Below are positions 53,205-61,298 of a DNA stretch of 64,000 bases, piece after piece; positions within the stretch are counted from its first letter, which is position 1; the number at the start of each line of letters is the position of its first letter. Under the pieces are notes generated by a model that was given only the letters and a program-made list of their open reading frames with translations, was not told where the DNA came from and searched no databases. Source of the stretch: Pseudodesulfovibrio hydrargyri (lineage in GTDB: Bacteria; Desulfobacterota; Desulfovibrionia; Desulfovibrionales; Desulfovibrionaceae). A program made the translations under genes and the position numbers. Where the stretch lies: NCBI RefSeq assembly GCF_001874525.1, contig NZ_LKAQ01000004.1:495507-559506 (forward strand). The letters are read 5' to 3'.

Positions 53205-54284
53205 ATGACTCCCTCCGAAATAGACGACAAAGCCCGGATCGAATACGAAAGAATCAACGCTTTTTTCAAACAATCCAGGATTGGCTATGCAGGAATGCTG
53301 ACCAGCATCATTTTCTCAGGTTTCTTGATTCGCCCTTACACCGACTCATCAGTAGTTATCTACTGGATGTTGGCAATTGTCCTCACATACATCCCTCGAC
53401 TTGCTGTTTCCGTTGCCTATACAAAAAAGAAGAGAAAAGGGGCCATCACGCCAGAGAATATTGAATCATGGGAAAAACGGGTTCAGCTCCATAGCGTTCT
53501 TCCTTTTTTGGCCTATAGCTCCATAGCATTGCTCCCCTATAACGATTACGTTTTCACAGGAGTCATGATCGCGGCATTCAGTTTGATATCAATGCTGACC
53601 GGCGGCATACTGCTCTATAGGTCTTCACTCAAAATCATCCGGCTGTATTTCTACGTCTCTTTTGCGTGCCTCATCGGACGATGCCTGTATGAGGGCAGCT
53701 ACCAATACTACCTTCTTTTAGTCCCCCTGCTTATCATGCTGGTGCTCATCCACCAACTTTTGAAGACCCAATTTTCGGACTACGTGGAGAATATTGCCCG
53801 CAGAATTCAATATGAAAGGGCTTCACAGGCAGACCCGCTGACCGGTCTTGCAAACCGGAGATATATGGATGCCTTCATGGAAAAACTCCTGCCGATATCC
53901 AAACGGTCAAATCAAGAATTCCAAGTCTCCATGATAGATATCGATCACTTTAAAAAATACAACGACACACACGGTCACATCAAAGGGGATGAGCTCCTGA
54001 TCAACCTCTCCCATCTCATCAAGAGACGCATTCGATCTGGAGACCTGTTTGTTCGTTATGGTGGTGAAGAATTCACCCTTATTCTGGCCGGATGCGATCA
54101 AGATTCGGCAAAGGAGCTTTTCGAAGAAATCATGGTGGACATAAAAGAAGAACTTGGCGTCTCAATCAGCGTGGGCTTGAGTTCCAGTCATAGGTCCAAT
54201 GATTTTTACCAACTCCTCGAACTGGCTGACGACGCCCTATATTCTTCCAAGCAGAACGGCAGGGATTGTATTACCTTCGCCTGA
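53205..54284 (+). CDS. Membrane diguanylate cyclase (GGDEF)
   Basis: The 359-residue protein has about six hydrophobic segments in residues 30-195 and a GGDEF domain with DPLTGLANRRYMDAFM, DIDHFKKYNDTHGHIKGDE and the signature RYGGEEFTLIL. An I-site RSGD five residues before GGEEF allows product inhibition. The gene is markedly AT-rich compared with flanks, and lies between two yjbQ copies, so it was probably acquired. A 110-base AT-rich spacer with no gene precedes it. Confidence 0.93.
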   Translation: MTPSEIDDKARIEYERINAFFKQSRIGYAGMLTSIIFSGFLIRPYTDSSVVIYWMLAIVLTYIPRLAVSVAYTKKKRKGAITPENIESWEKRVQLHSVLPFLAYSSIALLPYNDYVFTGVMIAAFSLISMLTGGILLYRSSLKIIRLYFYVSFACLIGRCLYEGSYQYYLLLVPLLIMLVLIHQLLKTQFSDYVENIARRIQYERASQADPLTGLANRRYMDAFMEKLLPISKRSNQEFQVSMIDIDHFKKYNDTHGHIKGDELLINLSHLIKRRIRSGDLFVRYGGEEFTLILAGCDQDSAKELFEEIMVDIKEELGVSISVGLSSSHRSNDFYQLLELADDALYSSKQNGRDCITFA

Positions 54285-54298
54285 GGCACCATCGCGCC

Positions 54299-54694
54299 TT
54301 AGGAAGACAGCCACTTGACCCACAGTTTGCGTGTGCGGGGGCCGTCGAACTCACAGAAGTAGATCTTCTGCCAGGTGCCGAGTAGAAGGTCCCCACCCTC
54401 GACGATGACCAGCTGGTCGCAGCCGAACATGGAGGACTTGATGTGCGCGTCCGAGTTGCCCTCGGCGTGGTGGTAGTCGCCGAAGTGCGGGACCAGCTTG
54501 CGCAGGTTGACGACGATGTCGCGGACCACGTCCGGGTCCGCGCCCTCGTTGACGGTCACGGCCCCGGTGGTGTGCGGGCAATAAAGGAGCAGCGCGCCGT
54601 CGGACCAGCCGTTCTCGCGCACGGCCCGGCGCACGGCCGGGGTGATGTCGAGCATTTCCTCGCGGGCATGGGTGCCGACCTGCAACTGTATCAT
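54299..54694 (-). CDS. YjbQ/UPF0047 family protein
   Basis: The 131-residue protein matches Yjb[62 protein letters not shown]. The family has been associated with thiamine phosphate synthesis side activity and its role is unsettled. GGAGGCCATCC sets the start at 54694. A partial copy of the same gene lies at 52835. Confidence 0.92.
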   Translation of the reverse strand: MIQLQVGTHAREEMLDITPAVRRAVRENGWSDGALLLYCPHTTGAVTVNEGADPDVVRDIVVNLRKLVPHFGDYHHAEGNSDAHIKSSMFGCDQLVIVEGGDLLLGTWQKIYFCEFDGPRTRKLWVKWLSS

Positions 54695-54758
54695 GGATGG
54701 CCTCCTCGCGGTTGTTCACGGCCTCGCCCGGCGGGCGCGGCACGGATAAAGGTGCGCC

Positions 54759-55769
54759 CTACTTCGCCGGGGGCAGGGCCACGTCGGCGATGATCGGGCG
54801 GTGGTCCGAATAGATGTCCGGGCCGACCGAGAAATCCAGCGGCAGCGCGCCGTTGCCGGTCACGACGTGGTCGATGGACAGCGGAACCGGGATGCCCCGG
54901 TATTCGTCGTAGAAGGTCCAGCCGTAGCCGCCGGCGGTCTCCGCAAAGGCGTCGTGATAGCGTCCCCAGACATCCCTGAAGATGCGGCTCTGCCGGGGCA
55001 TGTTGAAGTCCCCGGCCACGATCACGGGCAGGGAGGCGGCCCCTACCAGGTCCGCCACCCGCCTGGAGGCGAGTTCCCGCCCCGAGGTCTCGCCCCGGAG
55101 CATGCCCGCCTTGCCGGGATCAACGCCCAGGCCCCGGCTGACGACGTTTTGCAGGCCATACCGGGCGCTCGGCAGATGCACCGCGAAAAAGGCGAACCGC
55201 CCTTGGGGCGCGTCGACCACCGCGCCCAGTCCGCTCAACTGCTTGTTCAGGTGCGGCGGATGGGTGGTCCAGACGCTCTTGGCCGGAACCAGGGGATAGC
55301 GGGAATAGATGGCGACCCCGGCCTGCTTGAGGGTGTGCCACCCCGGAATGAAGGGCAGGGTGTACCACTTGGGCAGCTCCTGCAGGGCCACCACGTCGAC
55401 GCCCAGGCCCGTGATCAGCCCGGCCAGCGCGTCCCGGTCGATGTGGCCGTCCTTGGTGTTCAGGGACAACACCCGGACGGTCGCCCCGGACGCGGACTTG
55501 GGCGAATCCCAGACCACGTTCCAGCCGAGCAGCGGCCACAAAAACACCCCCAGGGACAACCCCAGGGGGATCAACAGAAGCCGTTTGCGGAACAGGGCCA
55601 GGGGAAGGAGCGGAATCAGCGGCAGCCCCAGGACCCAGCGGGGCCCGAAGAGCAGCAGCGTGGCAGGCCACCAGCGGTCCCCCAGGGCGTACATCAGCGC
55701 CGTGGCCGCGCCCATGCAGGCCAGATAGAGCCAGGCCAGGGCCGTAAGGGTGGGGTTGGATGTCTTCAT
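54759..55769 (-). CDS. Endonuclease/exonuclease/phosphatase family membrane protein
   Basis: The 336-residue protein has three N-terminal membrane helices and a C-terminal EEP domain with VRVLSLNTKDGHID, ALQELPKW, VAGDFNMP and SIDHVVTG, SDHRPIIADV. All catalytic residues are in place. It is likely a surface-facing phosphoesterase or nuclease. The start at 55769 (MKTSNPT) is one option; an in-frame ATG at 55805 also exists and neither has a good ribosome site. Confidence 0.85.
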   Translation of the reverse strand: MKTSNPTLTALAWLYLACMGAATALMYALGDRWWPATLLLFGPRWVLGLPLIPLLPLALFRKRLLLIPLGLSLGVFLWPLLGWNVVWDSPKSASGATVRVLSLNTKDGHIDRDALAGLITGLGVDVVALQELPKWYTLPFIPGWHTLKQAGVAIYSRYPLVPAKSVWTTHPPHLNKQLSGLGAVVDAPQGRFAFFAVHLPSARYGLQNVVSRGLGVDPGKAGMLRGETSGRELASRRVADLVGAASLPVIVAGDFNMPRQSRIFRDVWGRYHDAFAETAGGYGWTFYDEYRGIPVPLSIDHVVTGNGALPLDFSVGPDIYSDHRPIIADVALPPAK

Positions 55770-55865
55770 CGGTCCGGTGGTGTGTTCAGAATGAGCCTTC
55801 AACATGTTCTCGGGACATGCCAACACCTATACCGCACCGTTCATCCCGGGCACAACCCCTTCCCG

Positions 55866-56627
55866 TCAGGCGCGGTACATGTGCCGGAAATCCTTGTCGT
55901 AGAGCAACGACCGGGCCTTGCCCGCGTCCTCGCGCCCCTGGCCGGGCAGGACCAGGAACACGGTCTGACGGGTGAAGCCGTTGTCGCGCGCCGCCCGGGC
56001 CAGCGAGGCCAGCTCGGTCTCCACAACCTTCTCCTCGGGCCAGCCCACCCGGTAGGCCATGACCACCAAGGTGGACCCGGCCAGGCCGCCAGCCAGAAGC
56101 TCCCGCTGCACGCCCTCGGGGTCGCCGGCCGAAAGATAGATGCACATGGCCGAGCCGTGGGCCGCCAGCTTGCGCAGCCCCTCGCCCTCGGGCACCGGGG
56201 TCTTGCCTTCCAGCCGGGTGAAAATCAGCGTCTGGGTCACCTCGGGCACGGTGTATGACCGCCCCGCCGCAGCGGCCGCCGCGAACCCGGCGGTCACGCC
56301 CGGCACCACCGCATACGATATCCCGGCCGCGTCCAGCAGGGCCATCTGTTCTCGGATGGCCCCGTACAGCGACGGATCGCCGGTATGCACCCGGGCGACC
56401 ATGCCGCCCGATGCCACGGTCTCGGCCATGAGCGCGTGGGTTTCCTCCAGGCTCATGGGCGCGGAGTCGGCCACCCGCGAGCCCTTCTTGGCCCCGGCCA
56501 CCACCTCGGCGGGCACCAGGGACCCGGCGTAGAGCACCAGGTCCGCCTCCCCGATCAGCCGCCGCCCCTTGACGGTCAGCAGTTCCGGGTCGCCCGGCCC
56601 GGCTCCGATGAAATAGACGTCCGCCAT
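55866..56627 (-). CDS. cobM: Precorrin-4 C11-methyltransferase
   Basis: The enzyme methylates C11 (CbiF in the anaerobic route). The 253-residue protein shows FIGAGPGDPELLTVKGRRLI, VHTGDPSLYGAIREQM, PGVTAGFAAAAAAG and the C-terminal YRVGWPEEKVVE. The start at 56627 overlaps the stop of the exonuclease gene by one base, so they are coupled. Confidence 0.95.
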   Translation of the reverse strand: MADVYFIGAGPGDPELLTVKGRRLIGEADLVLYAGSLVPAEVVAGAKKGSRVADSAPMSLEETHALMAETVASGGMVARVHTGDPSLYGAIREQMALLDAAGISYAVVPGVTAGFAAAAAAGRSYTVPEVTQTLIFTRLEGKTPVPEGEGLRKLAAHGSAMCIYLSAGDPEGVQRELLAGGLAGSTLVVMAYRVGWPEEKVVETELASLARAARDNGFTRQTVFLVLPGQGREDAGKARSLLYDKDFRHMYRA

Positions 56628-57163
56628 CACAGCACCTTGCTCATGAAATCCGGGTTCAGGCGCAGCCCGTTGACCGCGATAAGCGCGCACGCCTCGGCGT
56701 CCGAGGCCGCGTTGTGGTGGTTCAGTTCGATACCCAGATGGGCGCACACGCTCGGCAGCTTGTTCGAGGCCAGCTCCCACGTCTTGCGGGCCAGCTGCAC
56801 GGTGCACAGAAACGGCTGTTCCGGCGCGGTCCGGCCCGATTCGCGGCAGCAGGTGTGCAGCACGGACTTGTCAAAGGCCGCGTTGTGCGCCACCAGAAAG
56901 TCCGCGCCCCGGAAATGGACCTCCAGCTCGGGCCACAGGTCACCGAAGCACGGCTCGTCGCACACGTCCGACCAGTGGATGCCGTGCACGCGCACGCAGA
57001 ACGGGTTGAACTTGGCCCTGGGCGGTCGGATCAGTCGGTAGTCCCGGGCCACGATCTCGCCCCGGTCCACCACCACGATGCCCAAGGCGCACGCCGAATC
57101 CCGCTTCGGGTCCGCCGTCTCGAAATCAATCGCCACAAACCGCACGTCATCTAGTGTGGGCAT
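56627..57163 (-). CDS. DnaQ-type 3'-5' exonuclease
   Basis: The 178-residue protein has the DEDDh motifs FVAIDFETADPKRDS, LVAHNAAFDKSVLHTC and NHHNAASDAEACALI, as in the proofreading epsilon subunit and RNase T-like enzymes. The N-terminal CALGIVVVDRGEIV is also typical. It is shorter than E. coli DnaQ (no polymerase-binding tail), so it may be a stand-alone exonuclease. The Shine-Dalgarno GGAGG comes from the repeat element. Confidence 0.9.
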   Translation of the reverse strand: MPTLDDVRFVAIDFETADPKRDSACALGIVVVDRGEIVARDYRLIRPPRAKFNPFCVRVHGIHWSDVCDEPCFGDLWPELEVHFRGADFLVAHNAAFDKSVLHTCCRESGRTAPEQPFLCTVQLARKTWELASNKLPSVCAHLGIELNHHNAASDAEACALIAVNGLRLNPDFMSKVL

Positions 57164-57168
57164 AGGAA

Positions 57169-57290
57169 GCCTCCGGCGGCCGGGGGAAGGGGAGAGGGGA
57201 ACCCTTTGTAAAGGGCTTCCCCTCTCCCCTTCCCCCGGACCCCCATCCCCTCTCCTCTCCTAAACTTTTTTATGCCGCCTTCGGCGGGGG
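57169..57290. repeat. Intergenic repeat, copy with long hairpin
   Basis: The element opens with GCCTCCGGCGGCC (57169-57181), which read on the minus strand gives the GGAGG Shine-Dalgarno of the exonuclease gene. It then forms a near-perfect hairpin (57179-57239) of CCGGGGGAAGGGGAGAGGGG and its complement, followed by a conserved CTAAACTTTTTT tail and a GCCGC/GCGGC hairpin. Confidence 0.85.
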
Positions 57291-57374
57291 AGGTCACGGG
57301 GATAGGTTCAATCTTATCAGGTTGCTACAAAATATTATTCAAACCACTCCCCATCCGCGCCCTACGCACCCCGC

Positions 57375-57452
57375 GAAGCGGCACCAAAAAGTTTTGAAGG
57401 GGAGTCCAGAGGGGAAACTTTTTCAAAAGTTTCCCTTCTGGCCGCCGGAGGC
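57375..57452. repeat. Intergenic repeat, inverted copy
   Basis: In the opposite orientation to the copy at 57169, it ends with GGCCGCCGGAGGC (57440-57452). Before that is a hairpin with arms CCAGAGGGGAAACTTTT and AAAAGTTTCCCTTCTGG, and CAAAAAGTTTTG, the complement of the conserved tail. The two copies enclose an AT-richer middle (57291-57374) with no gene. Confidence 0.8.
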
Positions 57453-57458
57453 ACTCCT

Positions 57459-58163
57459 CTAAAATCCGTCTTCCAGCGGCGGCCAGACCAGGGCCTGGGT
57501 GTCGGTGTCAACACCGGCCGAGGGTTGGATGGCCAGATTTCGGCTGGCCGGTTTGAGGTGCACGAACCGGCCGCGCAGCTCCAACCGCCCTTCGGCCAGC
57601 CATTGCAGGGCCTGGGGGAGGATGCGGTGTTCCAGCTTGAGGATGCGCGCGGCCAGCGCGTCGCCGCCCTCGCCCGGCTGGCACGGCACGGCGGCCTGCA
57701 TGATGACCGCGCCGTGGTCCATCTGTTCGTCCACGAAGTGCACGGTGCAGCCGGAGATCTTGACCCCGTAGTCCGCCGCGTCGCCCTGGCCGCGCACGCC
57801 CGGGAAGCTCGGCAGCAGGGCCGGGTGGATATTGACCACGCGGCCCCTGAACGGTTCGAGAAAGACCGGGGTGACGATACGCATGAACCCGGCCATGACC
57901 ACCGCGCCGGTCTCGTTCACGCCCGACTGGCGGATGGCCCGGACCATCTCCTCGTCAAAGGTCTCGCGGGAATCGAAGTCCGTGTGCAGCAGCACGCGGG
58001 TGGGAATGTTGTGGTTGCGCGCCCGGGTCAGGCCGAAGGAGTCTCCCCTGTTGGACACGACCACCTTGATCTCGGCGTCGAGCATGCCCGCTTCTATGCG
58101 GTCGATGATGGACTGCAGGTTGGACCCGCCCCCGGACACGAGGACGGCGATGGGCATTGCCAT
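57459..58163 (-). CDS. purN: Phosphoribosylglycinamide formyltransferase
   Basis: PurN adds the first formyl group in purine synthesis. The 234-residue protein shows VLVSGGGSNLQSIIDRIEAG, the NIHPALLPSFPGVRGQGDA loop with catalytic His, and HFVDEQMDHGAVIMQAAVP. It has about 30 extra residues at the C terminus compared with E. coli. AGGGAGCATCC precedes the ATG. It is followed by a repeat. Confidence 0.95.
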   Translation of the reverse strand: MAMPIAVLVSGGGSNLQSIIDRIEAGMLDAEIKVVVSNRGDSFGLTRARNHNIPTRVLLHTDFDSRETFDEEMVRAIRQSGVNETGAVVMAGFMRIVTPVFLEPFRGRVVNIHPALLPSFPGVRGQGDAADYGVKISGCTVHFVDEQMDHGAVIMQAAVPCQPGEGGDALAARILKLEHRILPQALQWLAEGRLELRGRFVHLKPASRNLAIQPSAGVDTDTQALVWPPLEDGF

Positions 58164-58267
58164 GGATGCTCCCTTGAATGGTTGAAAACGGCGGGGTCGG
58201 CCCCGCCCCCGAACTTGGCCCAAAGCGCGGCCTTTTTCAAGGGCGTATTTCCGTGCGCCGGGCCGCA

Positions 58268-58296
58268 TTGCCTTTTCCCCATGCGCCCGGTATTAT
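58268..58296 (+). promoter_or_regulatory. Sigma-70-type promoter of the solute-binding gene
   Basis: TTGCCT and TATTAT are 17 bases apart, about 45 bases before the ATG at 58340. Confidence 0.65.
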
Positions 58297-58339
58297 TGTG
58301 CCCGATACATACTATCGATTTTCAGACCAGAGACGGATC

Positions 58340-59080
58340 ATGAGACGCCTGTGCCCCCTGCTCATACTTTTCCTCCTGCTCGGCCCTGTCGCGGCCGGGG
58401 CCGAGGGGGTGCGCGTCATTACCGAGTTCAACCCGCCCTTCAACTTCGACACCCGCGACGGCGCTTCGGGCATCGCCACCGACCTGTTCCTGCGCATGGC
58501 GGACCGGGCCGGGCTTAAAATGGCACGCAAGGACATCCGCGTCTGGCCCTGGGCCAGGGGGTACAAGGAGATACTCGAAAAGCCGGACGTCATCCTCTAC
58601 GCCATGGCCCGGACGCCCGGGCGCGAGGGGTTGTTCCAGTGGATCGGCCCGATCATGCCTCTGCACAGCGGCCTGTTCGCCCTCAGGGACAGGAAGATCG
58701 TCATCAAGGACCCGGTGGAAGACGCCGGGCAGTACCGGTACGGGACCATGCGGGCCAGCGCCTCGGAGCAGGAACTCGTGCGGCGGGGCCTGCCTCCTGG
58801 ACGCATGGACTCGGTGCACGACCGCGCCATGAACATCCGCAAGCTCGTCCAGGGGCGCATAGACATTCTGGTGAGCAACGAGCCGGCCACCTTTTACACC
58901 ATCCGCCAGATGGGGCTGGACCCGGACAAATTCGAGGTCGTCCACCGGCTCATGAGCGTCGACCTCTACTTCGCGGCCAGCCCGGACATGGACCCGGCCG
59001 TGGTCCGCCGCCTGCAATCGGCCCTGGACGGGCTCAAGGCCGACGGGACCGTGGCCCGGATCATCAAGAGCTATCGATAA
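58340..59080 (+). CDS. Periplasmic solute-binding protein (family 3), second copy type
   Basis: The 246-residue protein has a signal peptide (MRRLCPLLILFLLLGPVAAGA) and a family-3 fold: EFNPPFNFDTRDGASGIATDLFLRMADRAGL, WPWARGYKEILEKPDV, FQWIGPIMPLHSGLFALRD and a C-terminal helix RLQSALDGLKADGTVARII. No permease is adjacent. It is not close in sequence to the protein at 43268 though of the same fold. Confidence 0.88.
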   Translation: MRRLCPLLILFLLLGPVAAGAEGVRVITEFNPPFNFDTRDGASGIATDLFLRMADRAGLKMARKDIRVWPWARGYKEILEKPDVILYAMARTPGREGLFQWIGPIMPLHSGLFALRDRKIVIKDPVEDAGQYRYGTMRASASEQELVRRGLPPGRMDSVHDRAMNIRKLVQGRIDILVSNEPATFYTIRQMGLDPDKFEVVHRLMSVDLYFAASPDMDPAVVRRLQSALDGLKADGTVARIIKSYR

Positions 59081-59237
59081 ACACCCCCGGTTTCGGAGAC
59101 AGGCCGCGCGCCGTGTTTGCCCGCACGTGGCCCGGACGCCCCGGATATGCTATGGTTGGGCAAGACCAACCGGAGAGCGGCGCCCCGACGGCTCCAGCCC
59201 GGAGCGGATGCTCAGCGCAATAGCCAAGGAGGACGGC

Positions 59238-59567
59238 ATGGCAGGCAAATTCGAACGCAAGCAGGCATCGGACGGACAGTGGATGTTCAACCTCAAGGCG
59301 GGTAACGGAGAGGTCATCCTGACCAGCGAACGCTACGCGGCCAAGAGCGGGTGCGACAACGGCATCGCCAGCGTGCAGGCCAACAGCCCGCTGGACGAAC
59401 GCTTTGAACGCAAGGTGGCCAAAAACGGCCAGCCCTATTTCGTGCTCAAGGCCGCCAACCACCAGGTCATCGGCGTGAGCGAGATGTACTCGTCCAAATC
59501 CGCCATGGAGACCGGCATCGCTTCGGTGAAGGCCAACGGCCGGACCACCGTGATTGTGGACGCCTAG
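59238..59567 (+). CDS. YegP-like DUF1508 protein
   Basis: The 109-residue protein has two tandem DUF1508 repeats: FERKQASDGQWMFNLKAGNG...GCDNGIASVQANS and FERKVAKNGQPYFVLKAANH...METGIASVKANG. The family is found as paired 50-residue units; function is unknown. AAGGAGGACGGC sets the start. A strong terminator follows. Confidence 0.93.
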   Translation: MAGKFERKQASDGQWMFNLKAGNGEVILTSERYAAKSGCDNGIASVQANSPLDERFERKVAKNGQPYFVLKAANHQVIGVSEMYSSKSAMETGIASVKANGRTTVIVDA

Positions 59568-59586
59568 GCCCTTTGGCAACGAAAAA

Positions 59587-59625
59587 GGCCCGGTGCGCAA
59601 GACTGCGCGCCGGGCCCTCTTTTTT
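59587..59625 (+). terminator. Terminator after the DUF1508 gene
   Basis: Stem GGCCCGG-GCGC with its complement and an intervening loop is followed by TCTTTTTT. It begins 20 bases after the stop codon. Confidence 0.88.
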
Positions 59626-59642
59626 AGCGTATGGGGAGGACG

Positions 59643-61157
59643 CTATTTCGCGGCCGCGTCCTTAATGAGCGCATCCACCAGGCCGGGGATGGTGTAGTCC
59701 TCGGGCTCGATGGCCGGGGTCAGGCCGAATTTGCGGACCGTATCCGAGGTCACGGGGCCGATGGAGGCGATCCGCACCTCCGGGAAGTTCCTGAACGCGT
59801 CGGCCGGGACCAGTTCGAAGAAGTTCTCCACCGTGCTCGACGAGGTGAAGGTCACGTAGCGGATGTCGCCCGCGCCCAGCGCCTCCATGATCTCGTCGCC
59901 CGAGGCCTGGCCCAGCCGGGTCTCGTAGACCGGCAGGACCGTGACGTTGCAGCCAGCCGCCTTGAGCTCGCGGGGCAGAACCTCGCGGGCCACCTTGGCG
60001 CGGGGGATGAGCACGTCCGAACCGGCGATACCGCGCTCAAGCAGCCCCTTGACCACGTGCTCGGCCACGTATTTCTCGGGGATGAAGTCCGGCTCGATGC
60101 CGCGCGCCCGCAGCTCGTCCGCCGTGGCCGGGCCGATGGCCGCGACCCGCATGCCGCCGAAGATGCGCGCGTCCAGGCCGATGGCCCGCAGCTGTTGCCA
60201 GAAATGTTTGACGCCGTTGACCGAGGTGAACACCACCCACTGGTAGCGGGCCAGTTGCAGGATCGCGGTCTCGACCTCGGCGTAGTCGTCCAGCGGCTCC
60301 ACCGAGATGGTCGGGAACTCGCGCACGCACGCGCCCTGCTCGCGCAGCACGCCCACCAGGCCCGAGGCCTGCTCGCGCGCCCGGGTGACGATCACGCCCT
60401 GGCCGAGCATGGGCTTCTTCTCGAACCAGCCGAGCTTGTCGTGAAGACTGCACACGCCGCCCACGATGATGATGGACGGGGCCTGCCAGTTGCGGGCCTG
60501 CGCCTCCTCGGCCACGTGCTCCAGGTCGGACACGAACGAGGTCTGGTTGCAGCGCGTGCCCCAGCGCACCAGCGCCACCGGGGTGTCGGCGGCGCGGCCG
60601 TTGTCCATGAGATTCTTGGCGATCATGGGCAGGTTGCCCACGCCCATGTAGAAAACGAGCGTGGAGGTGGACTGCCCGTACACGGCCCAGTTGTGGCCGG
60701 ACTCGGACTTGGTCGGGTCCTCGTGTCCGGTGATGAAGCAGACCGACGTGGTGAAGTCGCGGTGGGTCACCGGGATGCCCGCGTACGCGGCAGCCGCCAC
60801 GCCCGCGGTGATGCCGGGCACCACCTCGAAGTCGATGCCCGCCTCCACGAGTTCCTCGCCCTCTTCGCCGCCGCGCCCGAACACGTACGGATCGCCGCCC
60901 TTGAGTCGGCAGATGACCTTGCCGGACCTGGCCTTCTCGACGATCAGCCCGTTGATCTGGTCCTGGGGCAGGGTGTGGTCGCCGCCCTTCTTGCCCACGT
61001 ACAGGATTTCGCAGTCCGGCTTGCACCACTTCAAAAATTCGGCGTTGGCCAGATAGTCGTAGATCATCACGTCGCACGACTCGATGATCTCCTTGGCCCG
61101 CAGGGTGAGCATGCCCGGATCGCCCGGCCCGGCTCCGACGAGAAACACGTTTGCCAT
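59643..61157 (-). CDS. Uroporphyrinogen-III C-methyltransferase/uroporphyrinogen-III synthase fusion
   Basis: The 504-residue fusion makes uroporphyrinogen III and methylates it to precorrin-2. Residues 1-245 are CobA: FLVGAGPGDPGMLTLRAKEI, CRLKGGDPYVFGRGGEE, PVTHRDFTTSVCFITGHE. Residues 250-504 are HemD: GQGVIVTRAREQASGLVGVL, FTSVNGVKHFW, and FTSSSTVENFFEL. The fused form is common in Desulfovibrio and Clostridia. The Shine-Dalgarno lies in the adjoining repeat. Confidence 0.96.
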   Translation of the reverse strand: MANVFLVGAGPGDPGMLTLRAKEIIESCDVMIYDYLANAEFLKWCKPDCEILYVGKKGGDHTLPQDQINGLIVEKARSGKVICRLKGGDPYVFGRGGEEGEELVEAGIDFEVVPGITAGVAAAAYAGIPVTHRDFTTSVCFITGHEDPTKSESGHNWAVYGQSTSTLVFYMGVGNLPMIAKNLMDNGRAADTPVALVRWGTRCNQTSFVSDLEHVAEEAQARNWQAPSIIIVGGVCSLHDKLGWFEKKPMLGQGVIVTRAREQASGLVGVLREQGACVREFPTISVEPLDDYAEVETAILQLARYQWVVFTSVNGVKHFWQQLRAIGLDARIFGGMRVAAIGPATADELRARGIEPDFIPEKYVAEHVVKGLLERGIAGSDVLIPRAKVAREVLPRELKAAGCNVTVLPVYETRLGQASGDEIMEALGAGDIRYVTFTSSSTVENFFELVPADAFRNFPEVRIASIGPVTSDTVRKFGLTPAIEPEDYTIPGLVDALIKDAAAK

Positions 61158-61164
61158 AAGATTT

Positions 61165-61222
61165 GCCTCCGGCGGCCAGGGAACCTTTTGAAAAAGGTGC
61201 CCTGGACCCTCCAAAACTTTTT
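61165..61222. repeat. Intergenic repeat, third copy
   Basis: It opens with GCCTCCGGCGGCC (61165-61177), then a hairpin with arms CCAGGGAACCTTTT and AAAAGGTGCCCTGG, and ends with CCTCCAAAACTTTTT. The layout is the same as the element at 57169 with a different stem. Confidence 0.85.
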
Positions 61223-61298
61223 ATCGCGGCGCAGGCCGGTTGTGCGGAATCCACATGCCCGGATGCGCCGGGCCAGGATCAGCCTGTTGCCTGAAAGC

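Noticed and set aside
57179..57239. Ordinary Rho-independent terminator
   Set aside because: The stem is very long and no T-run follows the stem on either strand; its shared head and tail with other copies show that it is a repeat.
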